Shown here in pieces: positions 20,101 through 30,000 of a stretch of DNA of 39,444 nucleotides (position 1 is the stretch's first letter; each line of letters starts with the position of its first letter). Both the position numbers and the translations under genes were made by a program. The notes beneath the pieces were generated by a model. It saw nothing but the letters and a program-made list of their open reading frames with translations, did not search any database and was not told where the DNA came from. Source of the DNA: Apostichopus leukothele. Its lineage: Eukaryota > Echinodermata > Holothuroidea > Aspidochirotida > Stichopodidae. Location of the stretch: contig JAAAKB020000020.1 in assembly GCA_010014835.2 (NCBI GenBank), forward strand, positions 535,743 to 575,186, written 5' to 3'.

Positions 20101-23100
20101 AAGCCTGTAAACATTGTAAATACACTAACCCAAGAAAGTTAAATGAATAAACTTCGCTCTGTGTATGTAGATTCACCTTGGTGAGTAAAAATGGACCCTG
20201 CCTTTTTTTTGCAGAGGTCAAAGGTCATTTGAGATCAACAGAGCTGGATATCTGAAAACCCCCATCAACACAATAATTTAAAAGCAAAACTTGATTGAAC
20301 TTTTATAATGTATGTAGATCTTGTTGATTACTGTAGCATTGATCTTATTTCAAGGGCATTGGTTATTTGAGGTCATTAGAGGCCAGAGTTTCAAAACCTA
20401 TCAAACAGGATCTAATTTCAAGAGCAAAGTCAGCTTCGTACTTTGTTATGTAGATTCACTTTACTAGTGCTGTAACAAATCTCAATCTATGCGCTGTTGT
20501 GAAAATGCTTGAAAAGATTACAAGAAGAATCACAGTTGTTAAATCTAGTACATTCCAACCTAACTAACCGGGTTTCAATATTTATGAGTGACAAGCTTAC
20601 CTGTCTCACAACCTCAGCACTCTCGATCTATCATGCCTAGAATGAACTGGAACATTTAGCACTGCGCCCTCTATATCTGGACCCCTCTCCTCTGGTCAAT
20701 TCCCTCAAAAACTCATTCTACCACCCAAAGTGCTTAGGAGTCATTTTTGAGTTTGTATTTTGCTTTTTTTTTAATTTGTTCGAAACTGGACTTTTCAAGC
20801 TTGCTTTGGTGTTTTGGAAGTAGGAAATACTAACTGAAATTTTTGTGCACAGTGTGATAAGTATCCTTTTCATTTGGGAAGGTTTTTTGGACAGCCATTT
20901 TTCTGATTTGTTTAGCCTATTGAGGGTGTACGTGTAGCAGTTCTGTGGATTGCTAATGATAGTTTTCTCGCCCATTGTGTACTGATTGTTTTCATTGGAG
21001 GGATTTGTGCTTAGTATGCATACAATTCTCACCATCTCAATGGTAGGAGATGTAGTTAAAAGAGCAGAGGAATAAAGTGCAGGAGCAGTCCGCTCAGTTA
21101 CCGAAACCGAATGGCTCTCCGAAATAGAGGGCAGTAGAGACGGGAAGTAAGAGACGAAGGAGAGGAGGTAGCAGGAGTAGAGGAGGGAAAGGGTAGTATA
21201 AAGGATAGATTCCTGCAACAGGCAAATCAATTTAGGTTGGAAATAAAATGTTAGTTGAAACCCATGACTTCCATTGGCATTGGTAACCAACTTCTATGTT
21301 GGGCACAACCTGAAAAGAAATTCAAAAGTTGTGGGAACCCTTTAAACTGACTGATCAATCTGCTTGCAAATCATGTTCTCCGTTGAATGAAGGGATATTA
21401 AAGGATACAACAGTATAGACCTCTTTGAGGAGTTGATAGTATAAAGTGCACTGACATAGTTGGCTAATCACCCACTATTATATGAATGGGTTAATGGGTA
21501 AATGTACCGTACAGTGATTCTGTAATTCATAATAGGGAAACCCTTACACAGTGGAGACTTACATTTATAAGAGAGCAAAGATTTTGTGAAACTTTTAGAG
21601 AGCTATGTAAACTGCACGTTTGAATAGTAAGGTTTGTTGACCATTGATCACTATTTTGTTTAATAGTAAAGCTTATTGACAAAGAACATCTTTTACAGAT
21701 CAAGAATGTTAAAGCAGCACTTTGAGAGGAAATTTTTTATGCTGTTTTATCGCAAAACAATTAGCTTGCTTGGTCAAGGTTTCATTTCAATTAGTGAGTG
21801 TATGCCAAAAATGTTAAAATGTTAAAACTTTTCAATTGTTTTGACATGTGTTTAATATTTACTGAGCAAAGTGATTGATGACAAACTTATCAGGACTGAA
21901 TAAACTTTGGCATTCAGCTAATAATCTTGCAGGATTGTCTTATGTTTGACCATTTAAATATACACAGAAAATTTGGAAAAAATTTCAGACTAAAAACAAA
22001 AGCTGCCATGTTTTCAATATTAGTTTGAATGAGCAGCCTACTTTAAGATAACCCAGTACTTTGTATCACCTCTGTGCCATGTTAATGTCTATGCCAATGT
22101 GTCTACCAAACATTAACAATGAACTGTTTGAACAATTTTAAAGACAAATTAATTACATAATGTAAAAAATAAATCCTCTTTTGGCAAATGGAACAAGGGT
22201 AATTTTTATGATGGACATTTCCTTTGTATTTCATATAATACAGCCATGAGGTCCCTCCTCAACCTTTTTTGTGTGTATGTGTGTTTTTGTCCCTTAAAGG
22301 CATGGAAGACTTGCCCCAAACAGCGTGCCGCCATCTTTAAAAAGTTAACTTTCCGTTGCTTGCCAGTGAAGTTTTCTGCTTGTCGCTACAAAATGCAGAC
22401 AGTAATGAAACGTTATACCTTGTTATCTTTAGCTGGAGCTGAGATGTCCATCGCTGTATCGTTTGTACACTGTGCTGTGGGTATTGACTGCAGCTGTATG
22501 TACCGACTGTACACTAGTGTCTAATTACCGACGGTAGCAAGTTGTGTGTGTATTTTCTGGGATCGATGGTGGTGTCTAACACTTATGTTACACCTCATTC
22601 GAAACTTTTTGCGCGAGTCTTCACACCCTTTAAACTCTATTTTCAGAGAGAGAGGAAACATCCCCTCTGAACAATTTTAACTCAGTTTAACCTATCAGTC
22701 AGGGTTTACTCAGGGGTGATATATATATCTATATTTATATAGCAAGGAATAATAAATCTTTGCTTTCTGGTTAAAAAGATATGCTTTTGTTTAATAACTT
22801 GTTACACTGTACCTTTTCTCATTGAAACTATTTTACTCTGTTTATTGAGCATTCTACTTTGTGCACTTATCTCATCAAATATCAAAATGCTAATTCATTC
22901 CTTTGAGAATTTGGGAATTTCCCCAGGCCTCCTGATTGCTTCAAAACAGCTTAAAATTGCCCAGTCCTGCATGTTAACCTGATTTTGTTTCGGCTAGACA
23001 TGTAAGTAATATATTCTTCCCTTTTTCACTGCAAAGTACCTGGGAATTTTGCAATATACGGTAAAAGTGCCTGGGAATCTTGAAATATACGGTAAGCTTC

Positions 23101-26100
23101 AAGTAGGTTGCATTTGCAGCAAAGAACAGTATGTACGTTAATGACGGAGGGGGCATGCTTTGTATGATTCTAATTATAAATGTTATCTTTGAGTTTAATC
23201 ACAGCATCCATTGGTTAAGACTGATCGCTATAGATCTGTTCATTTGATGATAAATTGTGTTATACTTTTAATGATGAGGGGAATAGCTGAGCACTGTGTC
23301 CAAGGACAGTTTATTACACAGAGTGTGTTGGTCAAGTAGAAGCCACCGGTCCTGGTCCAGTTCTAAATGGTTTTAATTAGTTTCATATTCTGCTAAGGCT
23401 GCCATGCACACACTTGTATTTGATATGGTTAGTTCTGTAATCATATGTGAATATTAAACTGACAATGATGTCAAACTTACTTCATTCAGGATGGATTCAG
23501 ATCTTAAGTTAATCCTTTGTTCACCTCTAAATATAATGTTGTGAATTTATTGTTAAGGGAAAACATGATCCAGCTACTCCACAGTGTTTAACAAACTTCA
23601 AAGGATTTTACCAAAAATACAGAGTAACTCCAGGGCAGGGCATAACTGTGGCCTGAAAATAGTCTGTTAATTGGACATGATGTGTTTGTTGTATTTGTTG
23701 GATTACCATTGAAAAGTCACCCAAGCCTACATGGGATCCATAAACGTCTCTCTGCGAGGCATAACCACCAGGAACACTACAGGCATGACAAAAGGTATAT
23801 GTCAGATGCTTACATGTGGATAAAACCTCTTCCATGCCAAGAAGAGATAAAGTCTATTTGAATCACAGACAGCAATATCCTATCGTTACACAATTGTACA
23901 GTTTTAGCACATTTATGTGAATGTCCAGAGATACTCTACCATTGTTAAACTGAACCCATGATGACTTCACATAAATTCACATAATTGTTAACTTCCATTA
24001 TTGTGACAGTGATCCCCTTCTCAATTCACAGTGTATTGAGACCATTCATTATTGATATCAAAGAGCTCTTTCCTCATTTAAACCTCCTCATATGTGCATC
24101 ATAAGGTACCCCCCTAGGATATCAAGTGCTGATGAGCTGAATAGGTGAATCAATAGCAGATCATGCAAGACCAATTGTTGACATAAAACCTCTAAGGCCC
24201 TCTGTAAAGTGTGCAGAGAAAGTAGCACTGTGTTTACTTAGAGAAAGTTTAATTCAATCCAGATGGCTATTCCTTATAGTGATCCCCCTCCCTTTCAGTC
24301 TCTACCATTGGGTTGAATCTTGGAGGGAGAGAAAGAGAGTTATAAATGATGGTATCTAGCTATAAAATGGAGGGCAAATGTTTCGTATGAGATGATAATG
24401 TTAATTGGTGTGGCTTAGTTTTGGACAGAATGAAGTGTTGGAAGATTACTGTATATCTTTTTGGTAAAAGAATTTGTCATTACTTTTGTTTCTGGTTAAA
24501 AATAGATGATTCTTTACTGAATAGTTCAACTTTCTTATTAAAGATTTTACCTTTCATCAAGATCAAGTATTGGCAAGAAAGAAAAATATAAATAGAGTTC
24601 TCAAGAAATTATGTATATATGTGCTTTTGATAGACTTTGGCTAGGAGAAATTAGATGTTATAAGCTTAAGTCAAGGAAAGAATACTAAATGAATATTAAA
24701 GAGCCTGTGTTCCAATTTTCTAAGTTATATGAACTGAAAAAAAGTAATAACAAAGGAGAATATTAACCAGACAGCCAACAGTTGTTGAATGTTTACAGTT
24801 TTGTATGATGGCAAGGCTTCTCACACAACTTTGTATGAAACACTTTAAGCCATGGTGATGATTGTTAACAGATATCACACCCATACACACAGGTGTGCAC
24901 AATTCATAGTCACTCCCAGGGCACTTCAGTGCGGCACAAATACTGTTGCCAGGGGACTTCCTATAGGGTGCAGCCAAAAACTGGTGCACATAGCTATATT
25001 TTCAAGTTACCTTACAGGTTCCCATTTAAACACACCATCATATAGATTCCATTTGCCTTCTGCAAGGAATGAAAAAAGAGCTGTTCACCTTGTTAAATAT
25101 TGCCTGTCACTAATAGGAAGAAAATTTCAGCAAAGTAATTATATTTGAAACTTTTGAAGTGACTATCTGCATACATTGCACTACTTTATAATGTAGAGGT
25201 CGGATGACATCAGGTGCATTCACCATGTTATCATGAACCTGTGCATTGTGTTTGCACTACTTTACAATGTAGAGGTCGGATGACATCAGGTGCATTCACC
25301 ATGTTATCATGAACCTGTGAATTTTGTGTCACATCAAAGTTATGACTATTATGTTAGCTATTCTTAAATTGTAGACAGAGACAATGCGTGTGTAACTTAC
25401 TACTCGATGTAAACCATCCTTCAGAATGTTGTAATCCAAACACTAAGTAGTGGTTTGGAGTCATAATGAACCAAGCAAAGATTTGACAGGTTTCACTGAT
25501 GGAAAATATGAAAATAAAAAATAGCCCAGGGGAACTTTTATAAATTTGTTAGAAGTTTGTAGCAAACTGTGCTGAATGTTTTGTCTTGCTCCTGTCTTTT
25601 ACCTCATTGTTGTGATCTTGGATTGGCCTCAACTTGATGTGAAGTTTATAGGAAGATACAATTACTTTAAACCAAATTGTAAGAAATCAGTTATAATCTA
25701 GGAAATAAAGGAATTAGTTCCTTATTTCATGTGTTCTATCTGTATTGTGTATATTATAGATACAAACCTTATTTCAGTTTGAAATAATTGCATGATCAGT
25801 TTCCCATTTTTCAGTGTAGAATGACATTTTCTCTTTCTGATGTATTTTGTCTCTCCACAGACTCTGGTCCAGTCATACAGATACTTTTCTTTACATGCTT
25901 TTGGAGTATGTATGCGGTGGTGAACTATTTTCATTTTTGAGGCATGCTGGACGTTTTTGCGTTGCCAAAAGTTTGTTTTATGCAGCAGAAATTGTTTCTG
26001 CTTTGGATTATCTCCATAAGGAGGACATTGTTTATAGAGACCTTAAACCTGAAAATATCTTATTGGACAGGGATGGCCACGTCAAATTAACAGACTTTGG

Positions 26101-26124
26101 TTTCGCCAAAAGACTGAAAGACAG
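17012..26124 (+). CDS. PKA-family Ser/Thr kinase, PRKX-like, incomplete at both ends
   Basis: AGC-family cyclic-AMP-type kinase catalytic subunit. Two exons (17012-17180 and 25861-26124) join in frame through a split leucine codon (CT-A) across an 8.7-kb intron and give 144 residues, from the glycine loop to just past the DFG motif. Wording such as [40 protein letters not shown] and [13 protein letters not shown] is closer to PRKX than to PRKACA, which has EYVPGGEMF and LTFEYLHSLDLIYRD. Residues for ATP binding (lysine in ALK, DFG), catalysis (YRDLKPEN) and arginine recognition (GGE, KPE) are present. The TWTLCGTPEY activation loop and the rest of the C-lobe are absent before the second gap, and the N-terminal exon is not identified. 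No broken residue is seen in what remains. It is probably an active kinase cut by the assembly. Confidence 0.92.
18905..20470 (+). repeat. GGTCA repeat array, about ten diverged copies of a ~145-bp unit
   Basis: Unit landmarks in order: cttgtaaacacgatatctca, aactTCATAtttagtgtgtaga, a cattgagtac-type word, cctattgttttttggtgg, aggtcaaaggtcatttgggg, then tcaccaggggtcaaa. The first three unit starts (gtaaacacg) are at 18910, 19056 and 19201, giving periods of 146 and 145 bp. Later copies can be followed by aggtca words at about 19565, 19685, 19810, 19945, 20090, 20215 and 20370, with steadily more change. The 5' copies look youngest. The same unit occurs reversed at 5060-5600 and near 35330. Confidence 0.85.
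22294..22633. mobile_element. TTAA-flanked MITE (Kolobok- or piggyBac-type)
   Basis: Both ends carry TTAA (22294-22297 and 22630-22633). The inner ends are inverted relatives: left TTAAAGGCATGGAAGACTTG, right (reverse complement) TTAAAGGGTGTGAAGACTCG. The 340-bp body is GC-richer than the intron and carries an incidental 92-codon frame but no transposase. TTAA target sites are used by Kolobok and piggyBac families; the AAGG start fits Kolobok better. It looks whole. Confidence 0.75.
23040..23095. repeat. 31-bp two-copy repeat
   Basis: gcctgggaatcttgaaatat with acggtaa recurs with a 31-bp period (first copy from about 23041, second from 23072). Minor. Confidence 0.65.
25179..25328. repeat. 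75-bp recent tandem duplication
   Basis: Copies at 25179-25253 and 25254-25328 share tagaggtcggatgacatcag and gtgcattcaccatgttatca and differ at only a few bases, pointing to a young duplication, or to an assembly duplicate, about 530 bp upstream of the second kinase exon. Confidence 0.9.
25861..26124 (+). CDS. PRKX-like kinase exon: hinge to DFG
   Basis: Encodes [20 protein letters not shown] through FAKRLKDR: hinge (LLEYV), substrate-recognition GGE, catalytic loop YRDLKPEN and magnesium-binding DFG. The residue before GGE is cysteine where PKA and human PRKX have proline (EYVPGGE). Acceptor ctctccacag, donor gtaagt. The exon ends inside an arginine codon that in PRKX leads to TWTLCGTPEY. 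Confidence 0.95.
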
Positions 26125-26474
26125 GTAAGTTGATATCTTTCTTTGTGTTCAAGATGACAACCAATTATGTCTTCTTCATGTTTAGTTTATTTTAGACTTA
26201 ACAAATTTAAACTGCACTTGAAACATATCTGTGAGGCTAGGAGTGAATCATTTAATAAATGTTTTTCTTGTTGTCTCAAAAGTACATTAAATTCACTACT
26301 CTCTTACTCACCTTCTATGCCTACGGACTGAAAACATTTCAGTACTGTGCCCCTGTTGAAATGCTGCCCTCATCATCTTCCTAATGTACCATTTTACAAC
26401 CTGCAACATGTGTTCTAGCATTCCCTTTAAAATCTTGTTGGATTGCCGTTTCTACCCAAGCCCTCTTTCCATCC

Positions 26475-26551
26475 TTAAAGAGGCCATGACACGAAAAATC
26501 CAACTAATCGAGAGTAACTTCCTCTGAATCTATGAGAAAATCTATGTTCAA
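26475..26551 (+). mobile_element. Possible left end of a second TTAA MITE cut by the gap
   Basis: TTAAAGAGGCCATGACACGA starts at 26475, 77 bp before the gap. The TTAAAG...CATG pattern resembles the left end of the MITE at 22294, but no partner end is visible after the gap. Confidence 0.3.
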
Positions 26552-26651
26552 NNNNNNNNNNNNNNNNNNNNNNNNNNNNNNNNNNNNNNNNNNNNNNNNN
26601 NNNNNNNNNNNNNNNNNNNNNNNNNNNNNNNNNNNNNNNNNNNNNNNNNNN
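26552..26651. other. Assembly gap, 100 N
   Basis: Exactly 100 N. The kinase (plus) and the chordin-like gene (minus) both point into it and both lack their 3' ends, so the true gap is likely several kilobases. Confidence 0.98.
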
Positions 26652-26904
26652 ACTGTACTTAATCCTCTGTGATAAATGTCATTTATTTAGCCCAATCTAT
26701 ACCAACATAAATTTCAGTTGGTAAACTTTGTATAGGAGGAGATTGTGCGACCCTCCCATATATTAATATTTTGAATTTTTCGAATTCCAAAACAATGACG
26801 TAATGATGAGGTCTAACACACGAAATGAAAAAGAAAAGAAAATGGATGCCAAAAGAAATGCTAAACAAAAATATTAACTTAATTAGAAATATAAATTAGT
26901 ATAC

Positions 26905-27084
26905 CTAAGCTGATTTCCCATTGTGATATCCTGACAGTGTGTCGAGATATATCCTCCACAGCATATGTAACTATGGAAACCCCGTCTCTGTATGCTACCT
27001 TTGGCTGGTAGATATAAACGAGATGGGTTTCGAATTCGGTTAAGCATAAAGGTACGTAAGAGTCATTTTTTCTTTCTCCTTCAT
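26905..27084 (-). CDS. Chordin-like exon: start of C-terminal domain
   Basis: 60 codons after the third VWC module: DEGERKNDSYVPLCLTEFET through ISRHTVRISQWEISLG. The arrangement corresponds to the cystine-poor C-terminal region that follows VWC3 in CHRDL proteins (human ...VEVHVWTIRKG...). Similarity is weak, so the match rests mostly on position and phase. Acceptor cgttcgtttgttctctttcag with a long pyrimidine tract; donor gtatacta. The donor is phase 1, so at least one more exon is missing downstream. Confidence 0.8.
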
Positions 27085-30000
27085 CTGAAAGAGAACAAAC
27101 GAACGAGAGAGAGAGGTCAGACCGAGACGAAATCAACAATTACAAATGGTGTATTGATGTGTTCAAGCAGCGAATTTAAAATGATTTAAAAAATATTAAT
27201 AAAAACCTACCCTCACAAATTTTACAGCATTGTCCCCGAACTGTAACTGGATTCTTGCATGGCATATCTTCGACAGCCGGACATTCAACACGACTGCACA
27301 CTGATTCACCAAACTTTATAAAAAAGAATAAAGAACAAATTGTATCGTGAGGCAACACATCAATTTTCTTGCGTCTTCTCTTCACAATTCCTCCTTCTTA
27401 TTGTTTCAACAATATGAACAGGTGCGTACTTACGGGGGAGTTGGGGTGTCAGATTACCTTATCACATGTCGGTCCCACATCGACGCCAAGTCGGTCTCAA
27501 AATTCAAGCCAAGATCAGCGTGGTATTATGTAACGTAAAAGTAATAAAACAAATTTTCCTTTCCCGCGCCTGAGCACTCTTCATTGTTATTATTAAAAGG
27601 GGGAAATCGTTCTCTCTGCCCCCTCCCATGTCTGCATATACAAGATTTGGATAATATGACTCTACAACTTCCGTGGAGAGGGGGGATTTGTAATACATTG
27701 CGCTGAAAATGTATTCCTCTCCGAAATGTATTTCTGTGCTTTAAACAAGAAATATCTGCATGATCCACCTCCACGACGTTAATTTGTGCTTTAAGCTCGC
27801 TGCAGGAGAACAAGAAATACCTAAATACGCTTCAACTTCGAGGACTTTGAAATACACCTTAGAGAAATGAATTCTTATCTCTCATATGTATTTTGTGCTA
27901 TATATTGGCTACGAGAGAATAAGAAATATCTAAACACGCCGCATCTTCCAGGAGCTTCGTCCCTGGATCCCAACCATGGCTCCTTAGAGTAAATTCTCTT
28001 TCTGGCATGTATGTTTTATTGTCTAAATATGCTGCAGCTTCCGGGGTCTTAGCCCAACCCCTGTACCCCTAGGACAATAACAGTGTCCAGTTTTAATTAT
28101 GAAACACATTGTCGCTTGTTACCACTAAATTCTGTCTCAGAAGAGTTAGTTAGTCGGTCCCGAAGTCCCTCCAGACTTTGACTAGAATACAATGTACATC
28201 CAGCGGACATTCCAAATACGATCTTTACGTGTTACATGTTACCTTGATAGGGCTTACCGTACAGATGCAAATCACACAGTGAGCTCTACCAAATGGCGCA
28301 AATAAAGGGTGCCACTGTTCACCGTGGCTGTAAGTCTGATCAGCCGCCACGCAAGCTAGAAATATGAAATATGAAACACACCATAATATTTCAACTGCCA
28401 ATTTGTTGCGTAATTGCCATAATTTCATCAGCCTTTACATTTTTTAATTTTTATTAATTCAAAACAGCAAAAACGCGGATTATAATCACCCATCGCAGCT
28501 ATCGGTCGAACGTAATCAAATCCATAGCAAACTGTCTCGAATCAGTGATATCTGATTTGCTTATATTCTCTTAATAATTTGTCGACAGTTGGTCACTTTT
28601 AAAGCAATAAATCATCAATTTGCCAGACTTATTAACAATGACTTTTCAATTTGACAGTAATAAGGTGCCGAGTATAGAGTATGGCGGCATATGAGCGTCT
28701 GTTTGGCCACTGCTTTACTCCTATGATACTTCACTTCAAGCAGAAAAGCCAAATATTGAATATTTGCCGATGTACAGTTTCATACTGTATATCATATTAT
28801 TTCATACTGACTTTTGATTGAGATTCAATTGGAAATTATTTGTTCTACGTAAAGCTTATTAATATCATGTTTGTAACATATGTTGCAAACTTTTAATGAT
28901 TCATATGTACTGTTTCTCTTATAAGTGACGATATTTCAAGATATGTCAAGTTTTCAATTGTATCAGTCTATCCCCTATTAAGGTTAAGCAGCTTACAACT
29001 TTATAATACCAAATGTAAATGAGTTTACTGCCCTTCATATACACGACCATGGTACCATGACGATAGACTCATACAGTATTAATACTCAACGCATTACAGT
29101 GGCACTTTAAGTACAATGATACACTTCAGGGACTATTCTCATTACGTGGTTTAATAATAAAAGACATATTTTAAGCCCGAATATTCGTGCAAATGGAAAG
29201 AAGCTGCTTTAAATAGACTAGATCGATACGTGATGATCGATGAAGATAGTTGAAAACCACGAACCGTAATAATCAGACCCTCTGGATCTTGAATCGAAAT
29301 CATCGAATCTTGATTCTAACAGTGGCGGGAAATTATTTAAGGAGTCTTCTTCAGTTGCTGAAACGTCTGGAATGCTTATATCATTCGTCTTGCTCATGGA
29401 CTGTTCTGTATGGGAGGTGAAGGACAGTAAGTATGATGAACATGCTGATTGCTGAAGGGATTATGAATCAATTTTCATAAATGGAAATGTATCAACCTTG
29501 TATTATGTCGGGCATATTAATTTTTTGTTTTCTGTGATTTGTATTATCATAGACGACTGGTAACCTTTCATATGACATGTTGAAACTGTTTCTCAGCCTG
29601 GTAGCTGCTTTGAAGCCGCTGGTTTGGGTGAGGGTACAACGGCAGCTAAGTTTCAGTTAAACGAATTTGAGGACTTCTGAAGATATCATTAGCATGGATC
29701 GAAGAAAGACAACAGATAGATTTTGTGAAAGTAAAATTAGCGAATTATTACTCATTCATTCGATTAAACATATACAACCCCCACACGTCCTTACTTTTGG
29801 TCGGCTACCCGGGTGAGAACTGTTTTTGCCCACAATTACATAAGTGTTATTGAACGCACATTACTGAAACACCGTAAAAGTTGTATTTATGCCGCAGACG
29901 TCATTCACGCCAACTAAAGGGGGATCACTACAGCCATCACTTACTATACGGCCCGTTTGGTATGGAACGCGAAAAGGGTAACCATATTTCGTTGTCTAAA

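Larger units (their letters stand above)
17181..25860. other. 8.7-kb kinase intron
   Basis: No exon found between the two kinase exons, whose phases match directly. Contents: GGTCA-repeat array (about 18905-20470), a purine-rich stretch at about 21100-21200, a TTAA-flanked MITE (22294-22633), a 31-bp two-copy repeat near 23040-23095, and a recent 75-bp duplication (25179-25328). Confidence 0.7.

Noticed and set aside
20718-21290. 190-codon minus-strand frame in the kinase intron
   Set aside because: It crosses a purine-rich tract (about 21100-21200) that depletes stops, the product is low-complexity and unrecognised, and no splice or promoter context is seen. It stays a weak candidate.
22246-22524. 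92-codon plus-strand frame
   Set aside because: Mostly contained in the TTAA-bounded MITE, which carries no gene.
28681-28815. Short plus-strand frame starting atggcggc
   Set aside because: Attractive start context but no recognisable protein, no clear donor and no partner exon.
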